Positions 27,455-35,427 of a DNA stretch of 64,000 bases are shown here, piece after piece. The notes beneath the pieces were generated by a model, which saw only the letters and a list, made by a program, of their open reading frames with translations, had not been told where the DNA came from and searched no databases. The first letter of the stretch is position 1; each line of letters begins with the position of its first letter. A program made the translations under genes and the position numbers. Source of the DNA: Candidatus Thalassarchaeum betae (GTDB lineage: Archaea; Thermoplasmatota; Poseidoniia; Poseidoniales; Thalassarchaeaceae); NCBI GenBank assembly GCA_003193925.1, contig PSPG01000002.1:41258-105257 (forward strand), in the 5' to 3' direction.

Positions 27455-27477
27455 AGTGGAGGGCCATCGGTGGACTC

Positions 27478-27485
27478 GATTTAAC
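27478..27485 (-). promoter_or_regulatory. Box-A-like element of tRNA-Thr
   Basis: The minus strand reads GGTTAAATCG about 27 bases before the tRNA 5' end at 27454. Confidence 0.4.
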
Positions 27486-27562
27486 CACTGCGGATTAGGC
27501 GGTTAGGAGGACGTGCGAGATGCAACAGGCTCAAGTCGAGGATATCGCTCGGTGACTCGCCT

Positions 27563-27648
27563 GCCGAGATCGCATAGCCCGGTATTGCGCATGACTGGAA
27601 ATCATGTGGGATTTTCCCTCGGGAGTTCAAATCTCCCTCTCGGCGCCA
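27563..27648 (+). tRNA. tRNA-Ser (anticodon GGA), CCA encoded
   Basis: The acceptor arms GCCGAGA and TCTCGGC pair, followed by discriminator G and an encoded CCA. The anticodon stem CATGA/TCATG encloses CTGGAAA, giving GGA. The long variable arm with GGGA/TCCC pairing is the class II arm of tRNA-Ser. The T arm GGGAGTTCAAATCTCCC is intact. Confidence 0.95.
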
Positions 27649-27689
27649 CTCCCCGCTATCGCCCCGGAAGTCGCTGAACCCGGCGCGTC

Positions 27690-27699
27690 CCTTATGCGG
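27690..27699 (+). promoter_or_regulatory. Box-A-like CCTTATGCGG
   Basis: CCTTATGCGG is one mismatch from the CTTAAGCGG element at 6962 and 7091. It is centred 26 bases before GTG 27720, which argues that this GTG is a leaderless start of the membrane zinc-ribbon protein. Confidence 0.4.
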
Positions 27700-27719
27700 T
27701 GCCTCGATTCGCCGCATCC

Positions 27720-28865
27720 GTGGAAAGGGAAGTCGGCGGCTCCGCCATTGAGCGTGATTCAGATTCAGAACCGCTGCGGCTGACCGACGTCGAACTGCCA
27801 TGGAGCTTCGCCGAGCGGGACGAGAGGCTCGCCTTGCTCGACACATTCCTGGAGGATTTCGTATTTCACGCGGCTGTTATTAGGAGGCAGTGGGGATTGA
27901 GCGAGCTCACCTGCCTCGGGCTGGCCTTCGCCGGGATGGTGCTGGGAGCGTGGGACCTCGGGATAGGCGAGCTGGCCGGCGGGGGCGACTACAACCGCGT
28001 CGGGTTCAGCGGCTTCAGGAGCCTCGCCGACTTCTCCCTCATACTGGCTCTCCTCTCGATGATAGCATGGGTGGGGGTGTTGATCACGTTGTGGTCGAGG
28101 TACCCGATTATGCGTGAGAATCTGGTTTACCTCGGAATCGCCATGCTGGCAGTCCAGATGGGATCGATCAGCGCGCACGCCCAGTCGCCCGACTTCCCCT
28201 ACGGGTCGGTCGCCAGGGACTGGGCCATGCTGGGAATGGCCAATCTGGTGCTATTGTTCCTGTCTATCGTGGTCGTCCACCGTGCTGTGATAGAGACGCG
28301 TGACGTACACGTCGAGGAGCGTCACGCCCACCCGGACCCACGCGTGGTTCAGAAGGCCTGGAGGGACCACAGCCTGAGAGCGTGGAGTCTGAGTCTCGGC
28401 TCGTGGATGATACTCGTCAACCTCATGGCGTGGTCTGGGGCGCATGCGATATCCGACCGGCCCCCGATAGAGGACTACAGCAATCTCGTGGTAGCGATGT
28501 TCGTCGTGACCGGTTTCCTCTCGGCCGGCTTCCTGATGCACATCCTGTGGTTCCCGCAGTTCATGCTCGGTGCAGTAGAGGACCGGATACAGTCAGTCAG
28601 GGCTAGGGAGGTTGCGGGAGAGGTACCCGAGGCCAGCCCCAAGGCCGAGCAGGGCAGGTGCCCCATCTGCGGTGACGACACCCCTGCGGTCCGGCACGCC
28701 ACAGGGAGGATCGAGGTACCGTGCACCTCCGATTGCTCGGGACTGGGCAAGCCCGGCACCCCCTGCCCGGAATGCGACTCCCTGCTGCCTACGAGGATAG
28801 CGTGCCCGAGCTGCAGCTCGAACACGACTATAGTCAGTCAGTTCAGCAGATCAGAGGCGTGGTGA
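27720..28865 (+). CDS. Polytopic membrane protein with C-terminal zinc ribbons
   Basis: This encodes 381 residues from GTG 27720 (alternative GTG 27699). After a charged N-terminus of about 50 residues come about six transmembrane helices in the middle of the protein, with a long charged loop (VHVEERHAHPDPRVVQKAWRD) between the fourth and fifth. The last 80 residues carry CPICG, a Cys pair around PCTSDC, CPEC and CPSC, enough for two zinc ribbons on the cytoplasmic side. No family was recognised. Such tails often bind nucleic acids or proteins, but nothing here shows which. Confidence 0.75.
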   Translation: MEREVGGSAIERDSDSEPLRLTDVELPWSFAERDERLALLDTFLEDFVFHAAVIRRQWGLSELTCLGLAFAGMVLGAWDLGIGELAGGGDYNRVGFSGFRSLADFSLILALLSMIAWVGVLITLWSRYPIMRENLVYLGIAMLAVQMGSISAHAQSPDFPYGSVARDWAMLGMANLVLLFLSIVVVHRAVIETRDVHVEERHAHPDPRVVQKAWRDHSLRAWSLSLGSWMILVNLMAWSGAHAISDRPPIEDYSNLVVAMFVVTGFLSAGFLMHILWFPQFMLGAVEDRIQSVRAREVAGEVPEASPKAEQGRCPICGDDTPAVRHATGRIEVPCTSDCSGLGKPGTPCPECDSLLPTRIACPSCSSNTTIVSQFSRSEAW

Positions 28866-28923
28866 GCTCACCGACCCGACCGCGGGTGACGAGCATTGAA
28901 GGGTCGCGCGTCCCCGATGGAGC

Positions 28924-30279
28924 ATGAGGACGATGGCGGAGAGGAATCGGTGGAAATCCTCCGATGATGATATCGCCGACGTAGCGGAGGCGTTCGAGGC
29001 CGAGCACACCGAGGGCGAGCCCGTCCCATCTTTCGATGGCACTGACGAGGATGCGCAGGTCAGGGACGCGCTGGGTATCGTGATCGGCGTATCCGCCGGC
29101 CTCATCGTCCTCCTCAGCGTCGCTGTCGTCCTGCTGTGGTTCTGGGCCGGGATGCAGGGCGTCAACATCGGGGGCCCCCCCGCGTCGCTGCTGACATGGG
29201 AGGAGGAGTATCGCGACCTGACGGGGCTCAACGATGTCGAGGGAGACGGTACGGGAGTGGTGCTCTGCATAGTCGACTCGGGCATCGACCTCGGGCATCC
29301 TGACCTCGAGCAGCTCGAGCTGGCTGGGTGGATGGATGCCGTCGACGGGGTCGAGCAGCCATACGACAACGAGGGGCACGGGACTGCGATGGCCGGCATC
29401 ATCGTGGCCCAAGATGGCCTGCAGGGCATTGCCCCCGGAGTGAGCCTGCTGGTGGCCAAGGCGATTGGGGAGGAAGGCACGGGTAGCGATGACCAGATTG
29501 CCGACGCAGTGGACTGGTGCGTTGAGCAGCAGGCGGACGTCATATCGCTGAGCCTGGGTGGCGACCAGGGGTTCGGCTCCGGCTTATTCTCCACCGACGC
29601 GCTAGAGCAGGCTGCAGAAGACGCCATCGACCAGGGGGTGTACGTCGTGGCCGCGGCTGGCAACGACGGCGAGGACGATGACGGTGACGTGGAGTCACCT
29701 GGTTCGGTCGAGGACGTGATCTGCGTGGGCGGCATCACGAGGTACGGCAACATCTGGGTGGGAAGTTCCGAGGGCGACAACAATGGCAGGATATGGCCGA
29801 ACCCGATCCTACCGCGAGACGACCCGGACAAGAAGCCGGAGTTAGTCGCGCCCGGGCACGAAGTGCCCGTCCTGATGGCAGGCGGCTTGGAAAGCGGCAC
29901 TTGGTGGGGCTGGTCGAGCGGGACCTCGGCAGCCACGGCCTGGGTCTCGGGGGCTCTGGCTGTGGTCCTCGAGGCTCATCCCGAGATGCAACGCGAAGGA
30001 GCGTCGGGCGGAGCTGGAGCGGTAGCTCAGATGAAGGCCGTGATAATGGAGAACTCACAGATGAAGGATGGTCAGAGCGAGCACGATGACCACAATGGTT
30101 ACGGGCACCTCAGGGTCGACCTGCTGCTCCAGGCTCTCGGGAACTCGAGCGCTGACTCATCGGGGTTCGAGGCGAGCGCTGATTCGACGAGCGAGCGGCC
30201 CCTGGCTGACGAGCTTCAGGTTGCCCGGCGAAGCACTGCAAGAGAGCCGCCGGTCAACTCGACGAAGCCCAGCGAGTGA
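28924..30279 (+). CDS. Membrane-tethered subtilisin-like serine protease (S8)
   Basis: This encodes 451 residues from ATG 28924. A cytoplasmic acidic N-terminus of ~50 residues and one membrane helix (about 51-74) place the protease domain outside the cell. The triad is complete: D118 in IVDSGID, H152 in NEGHGTAMAG, S335 in SSGTSAATA, with oxyanion N247 in AAAGND. No I9 propeptide domain is evident, only ~20 residues between membrane and catalytic domain. The tail after residue 400 is Ser-rich. It probably degrades peptides at the cell surface, supplying amino-acid importers (inference). Its last 64 bases overlap the 3' end of the convergent methyltransferase-like gene. Confidence 0.9.
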   Translation: MRTMAERNRWKSSDDDIADVAEAFEAEHTEGEPVPSFDGTDEDAQVRDALGIVIGVSAGLIVLLSVAVVLLWFWAGMQGVNIGGPPASLLTWEEEYRDLTGLNDVEGDGTGVVLCIVDSGIDLGHPDLEQLELAGWMDAVDGVEQPYDNEGHGTAMAGIIVAQDGLQGIAPGVSLLVAKAIGEEGTGSDDQIADAVDWCVEQQADVISLSLGGDQGFGSGLFSTDALEQAAEDAIDQGVYVVAAAGNDGEDDDGDVESPGSVEDVICVGGITRYGNIWVGSSEGDNNGRIWPNPILPRDDPDKKPELVAPGHEVPVLMAGGLESGTWWGWSSGTSAATAWVSGALAVVLEAHPEMQREGASGGAGAVAQMKAVIMENSQMKDGQSEHDDHNGYGHLRVDLLLQALGNSSADSSGFEASADSTSERPLADELQVARRSTAREPPVNSTKPSE

Positions 30280-31010
30280 GACTCGCTCGTCTGCTTCACG
30301 AAGTCTATCCACCGGTTGAACGACTCGACCTTCATCTGGGCTGGCGTCGGCTCCGAGCCCTCTTCGGCGACTCCGACATCGCCGGTGGGCACCTCGGGCT
30401 CCTGTACGAGCAGCACCCCTCCCGGGGACAGCATCTCGAATGCTGCCGACGAGGCGGAGGCGCGCTCGGACTCGGGCATGTCGATGATCACCAGGTCCAA
30501 AGGTAGTGGGAGCGGGGATGGCTGAGCGGATTTCGGCAGTGCTGCGGTGGCTGCAGACCATGAAGCTGACTCGGCGGCCACCTCCTGCCACGGCATTGCT
30601 ATGACATGCGTCCAGGACTCAGCCCCGTGACGGCGTATCAGACGGTCGATGATGACGCCGAACCTGCCCCCCGGCTCGACTATCCTGAATGAGTCCGGCC
30701 TCTTAGGAGGCTGCTCGGGGGGATCAGCGGGGTCGCCGCACCACAGATCCAGCAGCCATGCGGCCAGATGCCCGATTCCACCGCCCACCAGAACGGCGTT
30801 GCTCGCAGGGACTCTCGCTGAGATGTCCCTGATTCTAGCGCGCATCGAGCGAGGCAGCGGCAGGAGGTTCATGTGCAGCATCTGCTCGCCTATGCTAGCT
30901 GCTATGGCAGGCTCGGCGTCGTCTCGCTCGGCGCCCTCCGAGAGGAGTCTCCCGAACATCTCGCGCTCTGACATCTGTGGAAGCCCGATGCCGCCGCCAT
31001 CAGTGCTCAT
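30216..31010 (-). CDS. SAM-dependent methyltransferase-like protein
   Basis: This encodes 264 residues from ATG 31010. The order is helical N-terminus, then NAVLVGGGIGHLAAWLLD (SAM-binding loop I, about residue 80), an acidic strand end IVEPGG, LDLVIIDMPE (motif IV) and LSPGGVLLVQEPE (post-motif). This is the class I Rossmann-fold pattern, closest to spermidine-synthase or O-methyltransferase-like folds. The substrate is unknown. The ATG lies opposite the possible ATG 31009 of the divergent HVO_0476-like gene. The 3' end overlaps the protease gene by 64 bases. Confidence 0.7.
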   Translation of the reverse strand: MSTDGGGIGLPQMSEREMFGRLLSEGAERDDAEPAIAASIGEQMLHMNLLPLPRSMRARIRDISARVPASNAVLVGGGIGHLAAWLLDLWCGDPADPPEQPPKRPDSFRIVEPGGRFGVIIDRLIRRHGAESWTHVIAMPWQEVAAESASWSAATAALPKSAQPSPLPLPLDLVIIDMPESERASASSAAFEMLSPGGVLLVQEPEVPTGDVGVAEEGSEPTPAQMKVESFNRWIDFVKQTSESHSLGFVELTGGSLAVLRRAT

Positions 31011-31050
31011 GCGCGCTGCTCTGGGGAGCAACTATTCAATCATCGCATAC

Positions 31051-31698
31051 GTGGATGGCTTCAAGAGAGTGGTGCATTCCGGAGCGCTCGTGCAACCTGA
31101 TGACCAGACTGATGTCGCGGATGTCGCGATATGCCCGAACTGCTCGGGCTTGGCCGAGCACGAGGTTCTCCGCAGAACCCCCCGGGGCCCGGGAGAAGAC
31201 CTGCTGGCGAAGTGCATGGATTGCGGCGTGGTCCACACTATCGAGTTGCGACCTACCAAAGGAGTGGGGATCACAGCCACCCTCTCCGACGGTCAGCTGA
31301 GCACCTCTGATGTCATCGAGGCTGACGAGGACGAGGTGATTTCGGTCGGTGACCTGTTCAAGCATGACGAGGCGGACTGGGAAGTCACTCGAATCGACGG
31401 GGGGGCTTCGCGTCCCTTCGACAGGCTGCCTGCAGGCGAAATCAGGGCTCTCTGGGCCGTGCGCAAGGACAAGGCCGTCGTGCGACTGACGATGACCGAG
31501 GGAGAGGACAGCGTCGCGTCAAGCATCGAGTGCGAGCCTGACAGGGTGTTCTCCTGCGGCAAGATACTGGATGTCGACGGGCGCAGGTGGAGAATCAGGG
31601 CCCTGCATACCGGAAGGGGGAGGACCCTGAGTGGGAGCAGGGCGGCCTCAGAGCTCCGCAGGATTTACCTCCACCCGGCCGAAAAGCGCTGGAACTAG
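31051..31698 (+). CDS. HVO_0476-family zinc finger protein
   Basis: This encodes 215 residues from GTG 31051. ATG 31009 in frame would add 14 residues and is a real alternative. An N-terminal zinc finger has CPNCSGLAEHEVL and CMDCGVVHTIEL. A long beta-rich region follows with DEDEVISVGDLFKHDEADWEVTRI and CGKILDVDGRRWRIRALHT. This matches an uncharacterised euryarchaeal family. It is likely cytoplasmic and may bind nucleic acid or act in translation, but this is not shown. It is divergent from the methyltransferase-like gene and ends 1 base from the stop of the proline dehydrogenase gene. Confidence 0.75.
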   Translation: MDGFKRVVHSGALVQPDDQTDVADVAICPNCSGLAEHEVLRRTPRGPGEDLLAKCMDCGVVHTIELRPTKGVGITATLSDGQLSTSDVIEADEDEVISVGDLFKHDEADWEVTRIDGGASRPFDRLPAGEIRALWAVRKDKAVVRLTMTEGEDSVASSIECEPDRVFSCGKILDVDGRRWRIRALHTGRGRTLSGSRAASELRRIYLHPAEKRWN

Positions 31699-31699
31699 G

Positions 31700-32677
31700 T
31701 CACCGACGATTGGTCCAAGGCATCAGTAGAGCCTTCGCCACGTGCGAAGCTACCTCAGGATTCTCCCGCAGCCTACGCATGCTGTATTCGTACCACTTGG
31801 TTCCGTACGGCACGTAGACGCGGGTTATGTGACCTTCGCCGGCAAGGCGCCTGCGGACGTCACCCCTGACGCCGAGGAGGAACTGGAACTCGTAGCCGGG
31901 ACCCTTGTCTGCAGAGCGGGTGACTTCGGTCTCGTGCCTCGGGTCCGCCTTCCCGGGACCCATCCCCCGCGACTCCAGAGCGCTGAGGGAGTGCTCGATG
32001 ACCGGGGTGTCGTGGGATGCGATGGCGGTGTAGGCGCCGGAGTCGAGCATGAGGTCGATGGCCTTGTTGGTGGCATCGACTATCGCCCTGTAGTCGGAGT
32101 GCGCGATGTCGCTGGGTTCGAGGTAGATTCCCTTACAGATGCGGAAGTCCGTGGCTGTACCGGTGGCTTCGCTGATTTCGGAGATGTCAGAGGAGGTCCT
32201 GAACAGCCTCCCCTGCAGTACCACCCCTATGTTCGTCAGGCCCTTCTCGTGCATCGCCAGAGCCACGTCGATGGTGCCCTTGGTGACGCGATGGTCCTCC
32301 ATGTCCAAGCGGACGAAGATGTCGTGTCGAGCGGCCTTGTGGAGTAGGCGCTCGATGTTCGCGTGGGCCACCGAATCGTCAATCAGCAATCCGAATGCGG
32401 TCGGCTTGATGGAGAGGTTCGCATCCAAACCGCTGTCCGCTATCGCATCGATTAGCCTGCTGTACTCGTCGATGAAGAACTGCGACTCGTCCAATGTGGC
32501 GATCTCCTCGCCTAGGACGTCTACGGTGAAGCAGGCGTCCTCGGCGCTCATCACACTCATCAGACGGATGGCGCTATCGAGGTCGGGGCCGGCGACGTAG
32601 CGCTTGGCGACCCAGTTGATGATGAACCTGGGGGTGAAGGGCATCATGCCCACGATGACTCGCCCGAACAGGCCCAT
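31700..32677 (-). CDS. Proline dehydrogenase (FAD-dependent)
   Basis: This 325-residue single-domain enzyme oxidises proline to pyrroline-5-carboxylate. The TIM-barrel core shows SIKPTAFGL (about residue 90), FVRLDMEDHRVTKG, GVVLQGRL, RICKGIYLEP and the C-terminal YVPYGTKWYEYSMRRLRENP, the hallmark that contacts FAD and proline. Its length matches monofunctional bacterial PRODH. No P5C dehydrogenase is adjacent. A TTAAATTA element at 32721-32728, overlapping the stop of the upstream D-aminoacyl-tRNA deacylase gene, may be its promoter, so it could be transcribed independently or with that gene. Confidence 0.9.
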   Translation of the reverse strand: MGLFGRVIVGMMPFTPRFIINWVAKRYVAGPDLDSAIRLMSVMSAEDACFTVDVLGEEIATLDESQFFIDEYSRLIDAIADSGLDANLSIKPTAFGLLIDDSVAHANIERLLHKAARHDIFVRLDMEDHRVTKGTIDVALAMHEKGLTNIGVVLQGRLFRTSSDISEISEATGTATDFRICKGIYLEPSDIAHSDYRAIVDATNKAIDLMLDSGAYTAIASHDTPVIEHSLSALESRGMGPGKADPRHETEVTRSADKGPGYEFQFLLGVRGDVRRRLAGEGHITRVYVPYGTKWYEYSMRRLRENPEVASHVAKALLMPWTNRR

Positions 32678-32720
32678 CTGTCAGTGGCAGAGTCCGACGA
32701 GCCTTCACAATTGCTGAGGG

Positions 32721-33650
32721 CTAATTTAACTCTCGGCCTCGGCGCACGGGCACATCCAACTCACTCAGAAGCTCGAGGATCGCGCTTCGCTGCCAGCCCT
32801 TGAACGACTTCCTGTCGAGGTGGGCGAACAGGTTGCCACCCGGGAATGCCTCCCGGGTCGCTCGGACCGAGACCTCCAGGGAATGACGCCACGCACCCGC
32901 AGGGGCGGAGTCCCCGTCGGGTTCCTCGAAGGGCAGGGCGTAGTTCGCTAGGATGTGGCCGACCCACAACTCGGACTCGGATAGCACTGCCTTGTGACGC
33001 GGGGCGTAGTGGCCTCCTCCCAGCCCGATCATCACATCCCCGCCGGGCTGCCATTCGACCGGCGGCTGACCCGAGAGGCCTAGGTTGCGCGAGATTACTT
33101 CGGCCCAGACATCGGCGGCTTCCTGCCTCTCCCACTGCTCGATGGTCGAGCCTATTTCGATGTATAGCGTCGGTCTCTCAAGCAGAGGACCGTGATGTGT
33201 GGCCTCCAGTGTGAGGTCGAACTCCTCGTCCAGCCCGCGCGCGCGAGCGAGGTCGAGCATCGCTCGGTATAGGGGGGCGAAGCGTGGGGACGGCGGGACT
33301 ACAGCGCCCTTGAGACCGCCTGCCTGACCAGGCTCGCCGTGGGGGGTCTCGCCGGGCACGCCGATTGCGTGCAGCGTCAGTGCGGGGGTCTGGCTGGCCG
33401 AGACGTGGCGAGACAGCACGAGGACCTCGTCCACCGTCTGGCCAGTCTCCTCCTCGTGAATAGCATCAATCCCGTCGGCCTTGATGTGGAGTTGGTCGAT
33501 CAGCAGGAGATGTGCCGGGCGCTGCGAGTGCGTTCGCACTGTTCCATGCTCCATCTCGACCGCTTCGCCCCATCCCCCGAGACGGAGCACGGCATCATGG
33601 AGATTGACAGAGGCTACATCTCCCCTCGATGCCAAGAGCAAGGTGACCAT
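32721..33650 (-). CDS. dtdA: D-aminoacyl-tRNA deacylase, archaeal/plant DTD2 type
   Basis: This encodes 309 residues from ATG 33650 (the frame runs 64 codons further upstream). The enzyme frees tRNAs from D-amino acids. Family marks are LEATHHGP (the HHGP motif), TLYIEIGSTIEQW, VMIGLGGGHYAPRH and WVGHILANYAL. The start fits a leaderless message because GATTAAGG lies about 26 bases upstream. It is divergent from the propeller-like gene and followed 43 bases later by proline dehydrogenase. Confidence 0.9.
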   Translation of the reverse strand: MVTLLLASRGDVASVNLHDAVLRLGGWGEAVEMEHGTVRTHSQRPAHLLLIDQLHIKADGIDAIHEEETGQTVDEVLVLSRHVSASQTPALTLHAIGVPGETPHGEPGQAGGLKGAVVPPSPRFAPLYRAMLDLARARGLDEEFDLTLEATHHGPLLERPTLYIEIGSTIEQWERQEAADVWAEVISRNLGLSGQPPVEWQPGGDVMIGLGGGHYAPRHKAVLSESELWVGHILANYALPFEEPDGDSAPAGAWRHSLEVSVRATREAFPGGNLFAHLDRKSFKGWQRSAILELLSELDVPVRRGRELN

Positions 33651-33671
33651 GTGCACGCGAGGGGGATTGAG

Positions 33672-33680
33672 CCTTAATCC
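33672..33680. promoter_or_regulatory. Shared box-A-like element between divergent genes
   Basis: CCTTAATCC on the plus strand and GGATTAAGG on the minus strand lie about 26 bases before dtdA (33650) and about 32 bases before the propeller-like gene (33708). One AT-rich element could serve both directions. Confidence 0.4.
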
Positions 33681-33707
33681 TCTCAGCCACACCTTCAAGC
33701 ATGAACG

Positions 33708-34634
33708 ATGACGGGACGCAGCATGGGCGATGCGCCTCTCGGCTTCGCGCCGATGAGAGTTGACAGAGGTGGCTCGAGTCTGGTCGTGGTAGGCAGCTCC
33801 GGGGAGCTTGTCAGAGTCACCTCCGACGGCAGTCCGATGCACCCGGCTGTAAGGCCCTTCCCGGCCTCAGTCACCGGAGGTGCGGTCCTCGATGAGGTCT
33901 GGGTGGGCACCTGGGTCGAGCGTGAACTGCAACAGGCTAGGATGGCTGCCCTGCCCCTCGAGGGGGATTGGGGGGATGGTGCAGGCAGGGAGATTCTCAG
34001 GAATTCAATCAACTCAGCGAGGGATGTGATGCCATCCTCCTCGGTATGGTCCGAGGTCCTCGACGCAGAACCCCTCGCCGTCTCCAGAGTCGGCGACGGC
34101 CTCGTCTTCGCCACACTCGGCAGAGGGGTGTACAGGACCGATGCGGATGCCGGGGAGATCTGGCGAGCGCCGTATCCAGAGTGGCCGGGCCTCTCTAGGG
34201 TCGCCTCCAGAGACGCCCTAGTCTCGTCGAACCAATCGGAAGATGGAGTGGTAGTCTGGTCCGAGGCTGGCGGAATGGCAGTCCTCGACTGCGATGACGG
34301 TTCGTCACTGCTGAGCAGGGAGCTGTCGTTGCCGGACAGACTGGAAGGCGTCAGGAGCTCAGATGACGGAGAGTGGCTGCTGATGCTGAGCGGCGGGGGA
34401 GTCATTCTGCTGGGAAGTCTGGAATCCGAGCCCGAATTCATCCGGACCCCAGGTCCGGTCATGGATGCGGTGCATGACGGCAGCCATTGGAGATGGACCG
34501 GATGGCGCCACGACGGTGGACTCTTTGATGGAGCGTCGTTGGCCAGATGCGTAGCAAGGGACGAGGTTGGTGTCGCACTGATTGGCGATAGGGTCCTGAC
34601 CAACGACGGCGGATGGGATGATATCCGAGTCTAG
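33708..34634 (+). CDS. Propeller-like protein of unknown function
   Basis: This encodes 308 residues from ATG 33708 (alternative ATG 33723). About seven blade-like repeats of four strands are visible, for example SSLVVVGSSGELVRVTSDG, DGLVFATLGRGVYRTDADAGE, GGMAVLDCDDG and EWLLMLSGGGVILLG. There is no signal peptide, so a cytoplasmic WD40- or PQQ-like propeller acting as a scaffold is the simplest reading. The 302-residue frame on the other strand is rejected as a shadow because it is Ser/Pro/Thr-rich with no structure. It converges with the S27ae gene, with one base between the stops. Confidence 0.65.
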   Translation: MTGRSMGDAPLGFAPMRVDRGGSSLVVVGSSGELVRVTSDGSPMHPAVRPFPASVTGGAVLDEVWVGTWVERELQQARMAALPLEGDWGDGAGREILRNSINSARDVMPSSSVWSEVLDAEPLAVSRVGDGLVFATLGRGVYRTDADAGEIWRAPYPEWPGLSRVASRDALVSSNQSEDGVVVWSEAGGMAVLDCDDGSSLLSRELSLPDRLEGVRSSDDGEWLLMLSGGGVILLGSLESEPEFIRTPGPVMDAVHDGSHWRWTGWRHDGGLFDGASLARCVARDEVGVALIGDRVLTNDGGWDDIRV

Positions 34635-34635
34635 C

Positions 34636-34806
34636 TCACTCGGACGGGGCCGAATGGCCGCACTTGCCGCACACTTTGCGGTCCTCGTGCACGCCGAGGA
34701 ACACACCCGGGCCGCAAGACGGGCAGAACTCGCCCTTCCTGACCAGTTCACCGTCCTCTACGGAGTACTTCGAGTGCTTCCCATTGGGATTGGGGCCGTC
34801 TCCCAT
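34636..34806 (-). CDS. rps27ae: 30S ribosomal protein S27ae
   Basis: This 56-residue zinc-ribbon ribosomal protein has KHSKYS near the N-terminus, KGEFCPSCGPGVFL and CGKCGH. The four cysteines form the zinc site. Its ATG overlaps the stop of rps24e by one base (TGATG). It has the length of archaeal S27ae and sits in the standard archaeal order with S24e, Spt4 and RpoE'. Confidence 0.95.
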   Translation of the reverse strand: MGDGPNPNGKHSKYSVEDGELVRKGEFCPSCGPGVFLGVHEDRKVCGKCGHSAPSE

Positions 34807-35195
34807 CACTCATCACCGCCCTCGGGTTCCCCTTCTGCGGGCTCCTCAGCCGACTCTTCGACTGACTCGGGCTCGCTGGCGGGCTTGACTTTGGGCGCCT
34901 TCTTGTCTTTGGGCGCCTTCTTGTCCCCGCTGTGCCTGTCCCTGACGAAATCGGGCTCGAGGGCGGCAGACTCGGCTGTGCCGTAGACAAGAACCAGGCC
35001 GGTGGTCTGTGGCCGGCCAAATCGGGTGTTCACTTCCTTGACGAAGACGAGGTCTTCCTTGGCTCCCGGCTCCGCCTTCGCGGCGGCTGCGACCATCTCC
35101 TTCAGAGAGGGGGTCGGAGAGTTGGTGTGCTCCCATCGGAACCTGATCTCGACGCGGTCGAGCAGCGGGTTCTCCTTCCTCTCGATGACTTCCAT
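34806..35195 (-). CDS. rps24e: 30S ribosomal protein S24e
   Basis: This encodes 129 residues from ATG 35195. The core (MEVIERKENPLLDRVEIRF, then TPSLKEMVAAAAKA, VNTRFGRPQTTGLVLVY) is typical of S24e. An added C-terminal tail of about 40 residues, first Lys-rich and then Glu-rich (APKDKKAPKVKP followed by many Glu), is longer than in most archaea. It lies 12 bases downstream of spt4. Confidence 0.95.
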   Translation of the reverse strand: MEVIERKENPLLDRVEIRFRWEHTNSPTPSLKEMVAAAAKAEPGAKEDLVFVKEVNTRFGRPQTTGLVLVYGTAESAALEPDFVRDRHSGDKKAPKDKKAPKVKPASEPESVEESAEEPAEGEPEGGDE

Positions 35196-35207
35196 TCGAC
35201 TCCCTCC

Positions 35208-35426
35208 CTATCTGATGTTGACCTTCAGGGCATAGTTCCCAGGCTGAGTGACATTGAGCCTCTTGGCGACCTCTGAGCGCTCGGGGTGGAGAATCACGAC
35301 GAAGCCCTGCCAGTCGGTGGTCACCGGGGCACTCGGGCAGTGGGTGCACTGGGGCGGGTCGCTCCTCTTCTCGGGGTCGGGGAGTATCCTGTTGCACTCG
35401 CCGCAAGCGAAAGGCTGCTTGACCAT
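35208..35426 (-). CDS. spt4: Transcription elongation factor Spt4
   Basis: This 72-residue partner of Spt5 clamps RNA polymerase. The zinc site is FACGECNRIL and PPQCTHCP, followed by WQGFVVILHPERSEVAKRL. The length is normal. It starts 1 base after the rpoE' stop, in the conserved order. Confidence 0.95.
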   Translation of the reverse strand: MVKQPFACGECNRILPDPEKRSDPPQCTHCPSAPVTTDWQGFVVILHPERSEVAKRLNVTQPGNYALKVNIR

Positions 35427-35427
35427 A

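Noticed and set aside
28851..29936. 361-codon minus-strand frame opposite the subtilase
   Set aside because: Ser/Pro/Thr-rich with no domains, while the other strand has a complete catalytic triad.
33695..34603. 302-codon minus-strand frame opposite the propeller-like gene
   Set aside because: Low-complexity Ser/Pro/Thr composition; the plus strand shows regular blade repeats and a promoter at the expected distance.
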